From NCBI RefSeq assembly GCF_003073045.1, contig NC_037597.1:8056717-8120716 (forward strand): DNA of 64,000 nt, in the 5' to 3' direction. How positions within the stretch are numbered: position 1 is the first letter of the stretch; every line of letters starts with the position of its first letter. This DNA comes from Pomacea canaliculata (taxonomy: Eukaryota > Mollusca > Gastropoda > Architaenioglossa > Ampullariidae). A program made the translations under genes and the position numbers. This document shows positions 49,262-62,641 of this stretch, one piece after another. Under the pieces are notes generated by a model. That model searched no databases. It was given only the letters and a program-made list of their open reading frames with translations, and was not told the DNA's origin.

Positions 49262-52200
49262 AACGCTCTTTTTAAACTTGGAAGCCAGAGGACCAACAAA
49301 GGATCGACTGACTTGCCAGCGAGATGCTCACTTTGCTTCACAAAAGCTTTTACCTTCACTCATTTAATATTTCTAGCAATTGCCAGCCATTCACAAAAAT
49401 GTTGAGCTAGCAATAATAATCTCATCTCAAAACCTTCTCTTCTTCATTTAAAAAAAAGAAAACCAAAACAAAACCATTTTCATAAAATTTCCGCGTGCCA
49501 TTTGCGAGGCATTGGAAGTCTATTTAGATAACATGTGCAGGCTCTGACGTCATTAGCGACCCAGCACGTGCGGGAAACGATGATTTCAGGTGACTGGGTT
49601 GCAGACAAAAGCCGCCGTCATATTCTATTTTGCTTCCTTTCTAATCCACTTTCTCTCTTTCTCTCTATCCACCATGCTCGCGCAGCTCTCTCTTTCTTTC
49701 TCTGTGCTTTTCTCTCTTCCTCCGTGAAATGTGCTGGAGGCTTGGTACGGGGCTGTTGTGACAGACATTGTGGGTAGAGTGACCTGCATCTAGGATTCAG
49801 AGTAAACAAAATTTTATGGCACACCGTGTGTGTGTGTGTCTGCGCATGCGCGTGGATGTGTGTATGTGTGTATGTGTGTATGTGTGAGCGCGCTGGCTTG
49901 TGCATGTGTATGCATGTATGCGTGTGTGTAGATTGTTTGCCTTTTTTCTTTCGTCTGCTCTCTTAGTGATGTTGACGACCTGCCGGTGTCAAGTGGTGAA
50001 AACTGAGAGCAGTTATCTCCTCTCTGAAGCTATTTCCACCTAACTCAGTTTTATGTCCGCCGCAGAAAGTCATCACCGCCACTTACTCTTCTTCTACACC
50101 TCCAGACAGAAATCACCCCTCTTGCTCCCTCCATCCTGTCTTCTCTCCTTTCATCCTTTTCACACACTCACGCACACACACACTCTAAATGCAAGAGTAC
50201 CACACACAAGTGCGCGCACACACACACACAAGCAAAACGTGTGTAGTCGGGGTACCTGAGGAGGAGGTGCTTTAGAAAGAAAAATAACAAATTACTTATT
50301 TTAGAAACTTTTCTTAGACGATAAATTGAAATTTTGGTAGTAATAGGTAGTACTAGAGACAGCTCTGTACTAGAGACAAGAGAGATGCATTTTAAGAAAG
50401 GAATCCCAAAGAATTTGCTCCTTTAATTTCGACTCAAGAAACTTCTGGTTTTGCCAAGTCTTTCTTTGCCTTCATTGTCGTTATTTGTCTGGACCTTTCA
50501 CTCTCTTTTCCGATTTTAGAAAGGTCTGAAGACCGGCATTCTCCTGGCACACGGCGATATCTTGTACACACCCATACCAGACAAAGTTTTGACAGGACTA
50601 GCAACTGACAAATGCTTGAAAATGTAAACGACAAATGTACGAATGAAGAAAAGACTAAATATTGAAGAGAAAATAAAGTTATAGGTATAGAATTAGTTTT
50701 CTTTATCAAGAAATGAAACTTTTCAGGAGTTCTAACCCCCCCAAAAAAATCATGCACAAAGCATGCTTTATAATACAACCAATGATGTAACGTTGTCTTC
50801 GTGTTGTGGAGGGGAATAAAATAAGTAAACAAAATATTTTTAAAATATTTATTTTAAAATATAATTAAAAGGGTAAAATAATTGAACTATTGCATGCGAA
50901 AGCGGAATCAAGTCCGCAGAGTTACATTTCTTTTCTGAACAAGAAAGGAAAATTAAAATAAAACTATTTTACTACTTGTGGACTGCTGGAATTGATTTCA
51001 TATTGTCACCGGAAATGAGTGACTGGTGAAAGATTTCAGGCGTCAAGGACGATGGGAAGTGGATGAAAAATCGATCACAAAATTCCAACGAGACAGATAG
51101 ACAGAACGAGCTAAATAAAAATGTGTAAAAATTAATAACATTGATTGGCCAAAAGTTCTGGAAATATCTGGGACAGAGAGGAAGGAAGGAAGGTAAGAAA
51201 AGTATCTTTTCGACATGAGGATGACAGCGATTACGATCGTCTGCTCTGTTAAAACACAAAGTAATGTCTAGAATGTTGTTTCACTAATTAGTATTTGATT
51301 ACTTTCACTCAAACCATTGTTATCTCTTCTAGCTCTTCTTCTACCCGAGATCTGACTCAACCTTCATCATTACACCTTATGAGACCCTATTATAGCAACC
51401 CGACCTTCTGTGTAGTCCTTATAGAAACTGCCATTGTATCCCGAAAGAATACTACAATTAATGGATTTTCGTTTCAGTTCGTGGGTATCCAGTTTTGTTC
51501 TCTTCTTTGTCCGGACTCGCAGGTTGCCAGCAATGGCTTCTTGATGGCGGTGCCTCAGAGAGCACGCCCTCCTCACATGGCAACAAGTCCATTTTATTAA
51601 TAGCTCTACCTTTTTTGTGTCAGTATTATCGCTGCCTGTCTGGATCCCCCGTCGAGGCTGGGGGTGATCTGGTCATGTGGTGATGTGATCAACTCCATCA
51701 GTGTGGGGCTGGGGAGGCTGGGTAGTGGGGTGGTGGGGTGCAGAGGGGGTGAGAGGCTGTCAGCTTCACGCGGCCTAATGCATCACGGTCTGGTGGCTGG
51801 AGCTGGATGTAATCGGACGCCACGGCCACAAGCAACTCTGTGGACTGCTGGCACCGGCACAACAGTTTAGTCGCAACGGTAAAGGACAGATCACACACTG
51901 CGACTCTCGGGGACCCCGACAGCACGACCTTTGGCCTCGCATCAGCATCACTCATGTTCACATCCTGTATCATGGCTTTCATGTGTCAGTCCATCCACGC
52001 CCACCACCCCTAACCCTCCTCACAACCGCATATATATCTTCTCTTCTCTCTCTCTCACAAGTGAAAACAATATGCAGTATTAATCTTCTTACGTTTGTCA
52101 TCATTTAGTCTGTCTACTTGTAGGAGAATGTTGGCAGGACTGTGTCTTTTGAAGGAAGCAAAACACAGAGCAGGAACCAGAAGGACCACTGAATCTGCAC

Positions 52201-52952
52201 TAACAGATTTTGATACAAGAACAGAAAAAAGTGACAAAAGTGACTTAAAGAGCAGGCAGCAAATTTCTAAGACGACAATCAATTGTCTCCCTCCTCGGTT
52301 ACCTGACGTCACTCGCGGGGTTTCATCGCCGGAAGATGTGAAACCGACAGCCAGCCTGTGTTTCGTGAATCCGGGAAAAGTCAAAAGTATCCATTTTCCA
52401 TAAAGCTGTTTGCACTGACAAATGGAATCGATGTCTAAAGCTAATCAGTTGGGAGTAAACAGTATGGAACGCGATATCTTCAACCGTCAAGGATGCTACA
52501 GCAAATTTAGGACTTGGGGAATGTATGTGTGTGGTTATAGGTGTGGAGGATCATACATACAAACATTCCTTACACACAAGCACACACAGGTGGTTTTCGT
52601 TAAGCATTCATCATGCTTTAGTGAGAGAAAACATCAACAAATCGCCATAAACCCCACTTTGTCATTGGTCTTGACATGGCAGCGCGAAACTGCTTCGGCT
52701 CAAACTACAACATGTTTGAGAAACACTGACACTGGACACTGACCAATGGCAGTTACTATCTACAGCAATGAGCAGTGAGTTACAATTGTGCTAACTATAC
52801 CTTGCCAACGGAAGAGCAATCACAGGTGAAGGAAGTAGATTCATTAATAATAAAAGTGAACTCGATGGTTATGGAAGACACAAAGTGTCCTCACCTGCAG
52901 AAATATCGCCATCATCGGTAACAGTCCTACTAAAGCAGAACTCAACTAATCT
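49261..52952. other. Gene-poor intergenic region
   Basis: It holds CT-rich and (GT)n tracts at 49,828-49,930, including an NRF1-like TGCGCATGCGC, and CA-rich tracts at 50,160-50,230. Frames at 51,495-51,870 and 52,119-52,403 are open but unrecognised. CRE octamers TGACGTCA lie at 49,545 and 52,304. Confidence 0.4.
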
Positions 52953-53306
52953 ATGGCTAGAAGAGAGTCATCTAGTCCCAGAAACAAAACTACTCGACCA
53001 CATAAGCAAGTCCTCTGGTCCGAGGAGCAGTTACTACTCCACGGGTGTGTCGTGGCAGCACCTATCTGGAAGCGAAACAAAATGGCTGCTGCACGCTCGC
53101 CTTCTGTCCAGACTCCACCACAGCGACATCTTCCTTGTGTGACTGCGCATGCCCCCCACGCGACCCTCGCTACCCATCACCTCCCACTCACATGCCTAAC
53201 CTACCCATCTTCCACCACTCTCCTACCCCACATGGCTCTATACCCTCCCCGCATTGTCAGTGACGTTAAAGAAGTCCTTAGCCAACCAGGAAGAAGGAGC
53301 ATGTGA
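52953..53306 (+). CDS. Doubtful small ORF, 117 aa
   Basis: An uninterrupted frame from ATG to TGA encodes a Pro/His/Arg-rich product starting MARRESSSPRNKTTRPHKQ and ending VSDVKEVLSQPGRRSM. Base composition here is richer in C than the flanks. There is no recognised domain, no clear promoter, and a stop lies just upstream in frame, so it is either a single-exon small gene or chance. A second frame over the same stretch is also open. Confidence 0.2.
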   Translation: MARRESSSPRNKTTRPHKQVLWSEEQLLLHGCVVAAPIWKRNKMAAARSPSVQTPPQRHLPCVTAHAPHATLATHHLPLTCLTYPSSTTLLPHMALYPPRIVSDVKEVLSQPGRRSM

Positions 53307-56300
53307 CATAGATGTCACTACAACTGTTTTTTAAAAAATAAATCGAAATTAAAAAAAAAAAATTAATGGACACTACAGAAAGATACGTCTGCCTTGGGAA
53401 AGAAAATAAATAAAAAGCACCCGACAGACTGTTGCTAAAAGAGGAAGTAAAAGATTACAAAAAAAAAAAAAAAAAGAAAAGAAAAAAAGAAAAAAAAAAG
53501 CAAAGAAGAAGAAGAAGAAAAAAAGACAAACCCAAAAAGCAGACGAATAGGAAGTGATGGACTCAAACGACAGCAGGAGGAGGAAACGAAAATCAAAGTT
53601 CCACCGGGACTCCGCTATCGAGTAGTTTAAATTACGTTTTATCGAGTAGTTCAAAATGTGTTTAGTCTAAATTTAGAAGTTTTGCCCTGGAGCTCCAAAA
53701 AAAGAACAAAGAAGGAAAGAAAAGATTGTTTTATTCTTTCTCTTCCGAGTAAAAGACATGAAATCCAAGTTATGTACAGACAGAAAACGATTTTCTAGTC
53801 TTGGCACTGTTAATGTAAAAGTAGACAGTTTGAAATTACTTTTTTTTTTTTTTTTTGCTTTGTGTAATGTTCAGAGATAGAAGGTGATGTCTCATCTGAG
53901 CGACCATGTCCAGTCTGAACCTGTCTTAAGCATACCAAAGTTTGTTCTTAATTAAAAGACCATCATCCACGGGCTGGCTTCATGATGATCTGTGATCCAA
54001 GTTCTGTGTTGTAGTTTGCTTAAACCATTTACCTGCGCAGCAAAGATGGATATTCTCACGTGTGTGACCGTTGCAGACGACAATGTTGCAGATGACAATG
54101 CAGGTTCAGACAGAAACAGGTTGCACGGCTAAGTTACGACTGAAGTGTGTATTACATTAACCTGATACCAATATTCCACGTCTGATAATTTACGCTGTTC
54201 TTTAAGGTTGACACACAAAATCCTCCCCTTGCTGGTCTTCCAGCCTAACTTCTGCCAAGTCTTGACCCCCAGAATGACCTTTTACGGTCTGGGGCTAAGA
54301 CCAGGTTTACCGGAGAAAGTGTATTGCAGTCTCATTTAAAGTGCTGCTTTTTTAAAAGAATTTTTATTTCACTGAATCTGTTTATTGTGGTTTTCATTAC
54401 ACACACACGCGCGCCCGCCAGCTTATGACGAGTTAAAAACTCAAGTTACTCTCCTTCCAGACATTTCATTAACTTTAAAAAAAAAAAAATGGCGTTCTCG
54501 AATGTAATTATATTGTGTCTCCTGTTAATTTTTCTTCTTTATGACCACATATATTGCGATTTGGCATTCAGGTATTGACCTTCTGCCTACGTTACTCGCG
54601 TGGTAGCAAGAAAATTAGTATTAGTGCACAAATGTCAAAGTATTTCTTTTATGTGTTCGTAGTCTGATGTATTCATATAGACACGCAGTTTCTCGGTGGC
54701 CGAAAGAATGTGTTGAGGAGGGGATGGGGACCGAAAAATAACTGACATGACCTGTACCCACAGTAATCAAACATTACATAATAATTGACTATACTCAACA
54801 TTACATGCATGGAACTCGAACCAAAATTTTCTCAAAGACAAGATGTCGACCTTTGACCGCATCCGAAACTGTCATGTTTCCACCTAGTAACAAACATGGA
54901 CGGCAGAATACGCGAACTGTATTTGGGGCTGGAACCCAGCGCGGCGCATCCATCAAAGTGTAAAATTGTCCTCCGCTCAAAAGGATTTCTCTCCACTCTC
55001 GTCTCCACCCTGCTGGGGCCCCAGGCTGACCAGACGGGAGGATCATGAATGGAGGAGCGAGTCGCTGCGGCTGGCGTTTCGACGCGAAGCCCGTCGGCAA
55101 GATTCCCTGCAGGCGTCGCTCACCAACCTGTGTCCCCTTCCGCAGTGAATGGACTTGCCCCGTCTAAGCATGAAGGTGAGGGCGAGGCCACGGACCGAGA
55201 GGGGAGACAGCATGGCCGCGCGTGGCGACGGCAGATAACGCGCTGGGCGTTCGATTCCTATTTTAAGGAACGTGCGCGGCCAAAATAGCACAAGATTGTG
55301 GGATGGAAGAAGCGGAGGAAAAAAGGACTGGGCAGCAGGGCAAAAGGGATCGATTGATCAGTGAGAAGGGGGTGGGCTTTAGAAAGGATAGTGTATGTGT
55401 GTGTTATTGATATGTATGTGGTATTGTGTGTGGGTGTGTGAAATAGAGCGAGAGAGAAAAAGAAGGATAACCGCAGGATTCGCAGTCATCTCTTGTCAGT
55501 TATATCAAAACCAGAAGACAGGGCACTAAGAAACTAGACTGCTCCCCCCTCCCCTGAAAACTCTAACCTATGCTTTTCTGTAAGACGGAAAAATATTTTG
55601 ATACAAAGGATGAACACATTTTGCAATAAGCTTCGAGAAAAGTCTTTGACAATAAAAAACTAGACGATTTCTACACAAGGACAGTAAGCAAAAGAACAAA
55701 TAAAAACAAAAAACAAACAAAACTCTTTAACTTGCAACAACTTCTGACAAGCGCTTGTCCCTGAAAAAAAAAGTAACTATGTGGCAGAACTAATGAACGT
55801 CACAAAGCTCGACTAAGTGAGGTTTGGTACAATGTGTGGAGGAGGCAGGTCTCTGAAGAAAGCGTCCGCCTTGTAGTGGAAGACAGAACAAAGGAGGATT
55901 ACTCTACTTTCTAGGTCATGGTCATCCCACAAAATCCCCACTAAATAGAAAATTCCGGTGTTGTGCTTTACTCTTTAAGAAATTTTTTTTTGTTTCTTCA
56001 CTGTTTTTTCTTTTGAGAGGGGGGGGTGAGGTGGGTGGGGATTTTTTGTCTTAAATATGATCTGCTGCCAACAGACAAAGTAGCGAGTTTAGGAGTGGGA
56101 ACTCACATACGCACAAGCATTTTCTATTTCTCTCCCACAACTCTCTCTCTCTCTCTCTCTCCCACACACACTCTTAGGTACACGCACATTTTCTAAAAAA
56201 AACAACAAACAAAATTTCTCACCCACACAGCACACACACATGCACACAGATGCATGCACACGCGTGCACTCGAGTCAGCTTGCACGCCTGAGCAGCTCGC

Positions 56301-57164
56301 ACTAAAGAGGAATATTTTATGGGCTAACGATATCGGTGAAATTAGCTTGGCCCAACATTTCCTGAAACACTGCCTGCAGGCACATCTGCGGCTCTCATCA
56401 ATAAGGCAACGGCACTTAAAAGTAGCGCTTGTGACGTCAGGAGGGAAAAAGCTACTACGTCACTGCCGCATTGCCCGTTTTTGGATGGAAACGTCTTGAC
56501 GTGAAGTCTCTTCTCGTCTCGAAAACACCGTTATTTGTTTTCCTCCGCGTGTAATCAAGCAGCCAATGCAGTAGAAAATGGAGTGTCGAAGCCTCTACAC
56601 TTGACACTGCCATCTTTACTCGCAGTAAACAAACAAACAAAACAAACAAACAAACACGATTGACAAAATAGTTGTTAGTATCTGGTCCACTGAAGACCGA
56701 TAAAATAAAGGTTTTATTTGAAGCATTTTGACACTCACCAAACCAGCCAAAACCAGTCCAAACCACTCAAACCAAGATCAAGCCAAACCAAACAAACTAA
56801 AGCAAGTCAAAACCAAATAAATCGAACCCAAGCCAGATCAAACAAACCAAAATCAAACCGAACAAAACAAAACTAAAGTCAACAACATCAAGTGGTACAG
56901 CATTGCATCAAAATAAAAATAAAATAAAAAAAATGTCGTGTCAAACGAAGGCGTTGTTTACAAAGCTGTCAGCTGTCCTCACAAGGGTCTGACGAAGCTG
57001 TCAGGTGCAATAAGAGAACGCCATAAAAAAAGTTCCTTCAGGGTCAGTTATGAAGCGAGGGGCAACTGGGGCAACATGGGGAACTCGAGGAGGACAAGCG
57101 TCTTGTTTCCGAAATTATGAAGCTGTATCCTGACCCCCAAGATGTGTATATCAGTAGTTAAGGT
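53307..57164. other. Intergenic region with low-complexity DNA
   Basis: It includes A-rich tracts at 53,457-53,525, a T run at 53,840-53,856, (GT)n around 55,393-55,440, (CT)n at 56,141-56,161 and CAAAC/CCAAA-rich DNA at 56,625-56,880. A GC-rich island at 54,890-55,290 has several overlapping open frames (see findings). No gene could be supported. Confidence 0.4.
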
Positions 57165-57340
57165 GGGGGCAAATATACCTTGGGGTAAAATTTGGTATGG
57201 TGGTTAAAAACCTCGCTAGTCCCTACTGCATTGAGAGGCCCTGGGTTCAAATCTCGACACTGGGTTCTCTCTGTACGTGACACCTGTTCGCACGGCTGGC
57301 CGTCCGGATTTTTCTTCCCTCTCCCCTCATAGTGAAAAAT
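57165..57340 (+). repeat. tRNA-derived SINE head (probable)
   Basis: TGGTGGTTAAAAACCTCGC resembles a pol III A box. GGTTCAAATCTCG, ~45 bp downstream, is a near-perfect B box. A tRNA-unrelated C/T-rich segment follows. Spacing and order fit a tRNA-derived SINE. The 3' end and target duplication were not found, and the sequence cannot fold as an intact tRNA. Confidence 0.55.
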
Positions 57341-57559
57341 CCCCTCTAGATGGATGCACTTTCCAACCAGAGCAACCAGTCAACTTTGGGGTAAAGATAC
57401 AGGAATTATTGTCCGCGGGGTTTGGGCATCGAACTGTTAAACATTGAAAACAAGACGCTTTTTCTTTTCTTGAGTTCCCATATTGCTCTGTGGAAAGGAC
57501 TTACTCTCGCGTCATAACAGTCACCCCGGGGATGTCACGAAGCCTGTCATTAGAAGTGG

Positions 57560-57780
57560 GGATAGTCAGTGGTCAGATGTCAGTACGGGAGAGCCGTGCG
57601 GTGGCTGGATGAAGTTACAGGGACATCCTGACACTGTCAGATGTAATTGCAGGCTTGTTGCAACACTGCTGGCGTCATTACAGGGCTGTTACAAAGCTGT
57701 CACATGACATTACCGAGGCAGTGTAAACCTGTCCGATGCCATTACAAAGGTTTTGCAAAGCTGTCATGACAGGAGATGAC
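57560..57780. repeat. Degenerate tandem array
   Basis: Variants of CTGTCA-GATGTNATTACAGG and TGTTACAAAGCTGTCA recur five to six times at ~35-45 bp spacing. The units have diverged, so the period is irregular. Related copies may lie at 56,960-57,010 (AAAGCTGTCAGCTGTC, AAGCTGTCAGGTGCAAT). Confidence 0.6.
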
Positions 57781-58897
57781 ACAGAAGCGCAAGCAGAACA
57801 TTTTCTTTGATGTCGAACAACGCAAGTAATGGCTTTGGGAGCTCGTGACGTCATCCAGTTAGATCGCTGTTTGGGCGTTACTGACGTCATCATATGCTCC
57901 AAGTTTTCTCATTAATGGCGGCTGTATGTGACGTCAGAAATTAGAATTAGAACAACTACATTGTTTCTTCTTTAAAAAAACAAAAAAGTTAATTAAAAAA
58001 ACAACGTTTAGTCCTTGTTACTCCTCGAGGAGCATAAGGCCGCAACAATATATAATGAAAAACACAATTAGCGCAAATTAAAAAAAAATTAATGACAGCT
58101 TTATGTTCGTTTGTATTCTTCTCAGTTGCCTCAGAGTGCAATTTAAATGTCATGTCTGAACTGAGTAAGCCTGTAAAAGACGGGGAATAGAAAACAATTT
58201 CTAGTTTTTGTTGAGTTTATATTGTGGGTAGGGGGAGTTAAAGACGTAGCACAGCTGAATATATTCCAAAGAACTGTAGTGTAAACAAAATAATTATGTA
58301 AGACAGATCTTACTACAACCTCCTCACACATTCTTGATCATTGTGCGATTGCTTTTAACGACCTGTTGGAGATGGGTGTGATCAAAGTCCAGCGGAAGAC
58401 CTACACAGCCTCCAACAGGTTTTTCTCTGTGTTTTAAACATTTCTCGTGTCCACTCTTTGTCCACTCACTTCTCCCACAGACACACAAATCTGAATCGCA
58501 AGCAGAAGGGTATACTATTCACGACTCAATTCCTGAAAACCATCCTCGTCTCTCTTACATTCTACAGAGTTTTCTCAACTGAAACTAGAGAAACAACAAA
58601 GACATGGGATGTAAGTGGGGGAAAATAGTTTGTGTTTCCTCAACCATCTCTTCGGCATCGATTTTCGTCACAAAAAAAAATAAATAAAACCCACCCAAAC
58701 AAAATGAACCCGGGTTGAGATCGAGCTGACGTTTCATCGTTAATGATCCTCTCCGCTCTACTGACTACCTCACGCGGAGGTTCCCCTCCACCACCCAAGC
58801 TCTTCCAACCCCTCCCTCTACCCACACTCGTCCCCCTCCTCCTCCTCTTCTCCCTCCGAAGGTCGCCTGCCTACCATTGCGCTCGGGCGCATATTTT
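57781..58897. other. Intergenic region with three CRE octamers
   Basis: TGACGTCA occurs at 57,846-57,853, 57,882-57,889 and 57,929-57,936. The remainder is AT-rich and then C-rich (58,780-58,850). No gene was recognised. Confidence 0.45.
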
Positions 58898-59094
58898 ATG
58901 ACGCAGGTGGTCACGTGGTGCCAGCGGCTGGAAGGCCAGAGCAGACGACACTTGTCTGGCAAATGGCTAAGATGTTTTCCTGAAGGTGCGTCGCGAGGGC
59001 CTTGCATGAGGACACAGCGTTGCGGCGACCCCGGGCCCCCAGGGCTGAGTGGACCGAGGAGTTACCACTACGTGCAGGCCATGAACAGTAAAGT
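58898..59094 (+). CDS. Possible first coding exon of an unknown gene
   Basis: A GC-rich open frame from ATG (MTQVVTWCQRLEGQ) ends ...GPRSYHYVQAMNSKV at a consensus donor GT|GTGAGTATC. It lies in a local GC/CpG-rich island. I do not recognise the protein and could not find a matching downstream exon before the window ends. The antisense strand is also open here, which lowers confidence. Confidence 0.25.
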
Positions 59095-62000
59095 GTGAGT
59101 ATCGCTCCATCGGGGGATGGGGGCGTGATGGAGGAAGGGGCGGGTGGCGGCGGCTACGGAGGCGACGCGCCATATGGGTGCGCGACGACCAAGCTGCGGG
59201 CCGAGTGCGACGGGTTGGTTGCTGTGTCAGAGCGAGACACCACAAAGCGTGCACGGGCGTGGATGATAATGAGGATGAGGATGAAGATGCTCACATGATG
59301 ATAATACTAATGATGATAATAATGATGATGTGCTAGTCATCCCTTGCGTGTCCGTTTTTCCGCTCGTGCTGCGCGCGTGTGCACCAGGCCATGCCGCGAG
59401 ATGGGATCTGGCAAACTGTGAGTTTGTTTTTGTCTTCTGCAGACAAAGATTTTGTTGTTATTGGTTTGTTTGTCAGAAGAAAGATGCTTTAAAATCAAAT
59501 ATTTATGCTATAATAGTGTATAACCAATTTAGATGACGATGATGTGCAAACTCCGGGTCAAGTCTGTTTGCAGTCTGTTTGGTGTTGTGTATGTTTATAT
59601 ACGTCGTCATCTCAGTCACGCTTCATCTACCACGTGCATCCCGGCCCTCATCTCCGCGCTTTTTGCAAACACATCCCATAATGTACCAAACTCTCAGTAT
59701 ATTACAAGTCTCCGCTCTATTGTATGCCTCCTTTCATAACAATTCCCGCTCTTCCAAAAACTGTATAATTGTCTCTCACCAATTCTACATCCGATTTCTA
59801 CAAACCTCCATGCTCAATCCTTCACAGGTACACTACACTACACCCTCCCTCTCCATTGTATGCGGATTTTCTTCAAGAAACATCATTTAGATTATTTTCT
59901 TTTAATTTTGATATTTAAATGACATATTTAGAGGGAGGGAGAAGGTCTGACACAAGGCCCCCTGCAGCACTCACTGGTCCATTTGCACGGTGAGTCACTC
60001 ACACCGCATATCGCGCAGCCCCGGCGCCTGCTGTAAATAGGTGGAACATTTACATGCCACGATTGTGTCCTTTGTCGCTCCAGTCAATCTGTCTCTGTTT
60101 ACGACCTGTACCGCCCTTCAACTCGCATTTCAGTCTTAATTGCTGTCGTTTATTCCCCGGGTCTTTGTTTTGTTTTCGTGGCACGTATGAAAGTGTTTAT
60201 CTTAAAAATGCCGTTAAGGTCAAGATAACAATAAACAAACTTGTAAGCAAGAAAAGGAATTGAGAAGAAGCATTGAGAGTGACCCAAGTGACTTTCTTCA
60301 ATACTCTCCTCAACCTATTAATGTGCTTAATCTGATATTAGAATGATGAAATGTCCGTTTGAACGAATTATGTTTAAATTTATTCTGAAGAGAAAGAGAC
60401 AAAAGGAGAGACAAAGAAAGAGAGAGGGATAGGAGGAAAGAGAATAAATATGAATGTTTTTTCATAGACAGTAGCATACTTTTAAAGAGTCCTTTAAACA
60501 TAAATAAAATATTGTATATGGCAAATATCTTATCAGACTATAAACTGTTGTAAAATTACAATTTTCCTGATACGGAGAACTTTACAGAGGATGTAACTTC
60601 TTTGATTTTTCTTCATCGTTAGACGACGAGATTATTTGTTTTGTCTTTTTTGTATTTTGGGTATTTTTAGGAAGTTCTTGGCAATATAAGAAGAAAAGCG
60701 TTTGAAATACTATAATACTTATAAACAATCTTCACAGAAATTGAATATATAGACGCCACAGTTCAAAGTGTTTTCATCTTCTGCATAAAAAAACACATTA
60801 CACATTCATGACACATTCCTGTGTATAATTTCTACGAAGCATGTACGTGTATAACTTCTCTAAACCATTCAAGTGTACAATGTGTATAATTATGGCACAA
60901 TATAAAGTGTATTTCATATTCTTCGTTAAAGCATATAGAAACCCGCATAATCTGTATAAATCATTCAAGTGTTTGATATACACAACAGGCTCTCCGTATC
61001 TCCTGGTTCTGCATCCACAAATTCAACTACCTGTAGAACGAAAATATTCGAAATTAAAATTCCCAAGATTTCCAGAAAGCAGAACTTGCTCGGAGCTCTA
61101 CCCTGAACCCAGGCTGAATTTATTGTGTAGACAATCAGTCTCTCTCCTTTCCTCCTCTCCCCCAAGCACGTGTTGCTGATGTGTGCTCTGTAGGTAGGTC
61201 TACTATAAACATGTACACACAATTTTTTTATTCACTAAACAATGCACTGAAACAACTATTTACACAACATTTGTTTGAATTAGGTATTACAAATAAGCTC
61301 TAGCTGAATCCAAGTATACAGGAGGAGAAGCGTAGGTTACATGCAAAGTTTGCACATGTTATATATAAAATACTTGGTTATGGTATAGGTGTAGTGTCTT
61401 AAAATTGACCCCCTTCCCATTTCTAGGACAATGAGAGCAAGTTGCATAACTATAAAAGTATAATAAAAGTACGAAATAACACCGAAATTGAATCATTATT
61501 AATTTTCGTTGTTTACCTATACTTGTCCGTAAATGTGTAGACAATAACTTAGCGTTAAAGAACAAATATTCTGCAAGAAGTCAGACCTTCATCAGTCATA
61601 GAATATCTTTCTTAGCCGAGATAATTCTTATATATATATATCAATTCTTATTTATATATACCCAACATAATTCATATAGATGTATATATATATTAAAACA
61701 TATTCATCGAATCACACAGAGTACCTTGTAAGCCTGTGCGCTTTTACCTACAATATATATAAACAATGCATAACCTACAACACTACTTTAGTAATTCTAC
61801 TACAAACAATTAAACACAAACGCTCGCTCCCTAACCCTAAGCTAAAACACTGTTTGTACAATCTAAATATCTTACTTTAAGAGGTTGACATCCTCCCTTC
61901 AGCTCACCTCTCAGCCCTCCTCCCTGTCATCTCAACATCTTTATCTCCCCACAGTGTGTGGGTTACAGAGTGTTTTTATCTACTCATTCCGGATGTTGCT

Positions 62001-62639
62001 TATGGAATATGTTACCTACCTCTCTGCTACAAATCAACGCGTGGTCAACTGTTTTCATCATAACGGTCTCATAAGTAAGCGAAGCAATAGGCTAGTTGGA
62101 AAGACAGAACAAAGCGAGAGAGAGAAAGTGACTTTGCCACTTTTGATTTTCTTTGTTATGTGCTAACAAATATATAAAGAGAGAAAGTTTGCATTGTGTG
62201 AGTGTGCTTGCACGTGGTGCATAGATGAAGTGCAAATTGCAAACAACCTGGAAGAGCCAAGCACTTTGTAACAAATGTTCATCAGACCATACTGTGGTCA
62301 CTCCAGGTCTTGGAGATTTTCAAAGTTTACTCATTTTTTTTTTTTTTTCAAAATTAGGCTTCCGGATGATACACAATGAGTAAAGGTGGTGTTCAGAGAA
62401 TGATCGGTGGAGTTACTTGCAAATACAATTCAGCTTTCCAAATGTGCTGAATGCTCTTGACTTTGTAGGACGGACAGTAAAGCCTTGTTGGTGTGTGAAT
62501 CGACTTCCAGAGAGAAAGAAAAAAGAGAGAAAAAAAAAAAAGAAAGAAAGCGAGGCTCCATATAACTGGCATGGATGGTGACGCGATTGTCAAATGTATT
62601 TCAGTTTTTTTGATGGTCTGTGGGCGTCCCCAGGTACAG
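59095..62639. other. AT-rich gene-poor region
   Basis: It holds GAT/AAT simple repeats at 59,260-59,330, a degenerate GTGTATAAT-type repetitive stretch near 60,800-60,980 and TATATA tracts at 61,630-61,700. No supported genes. Confidence 0.4.
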
Positions 62640-62641
62640 TA

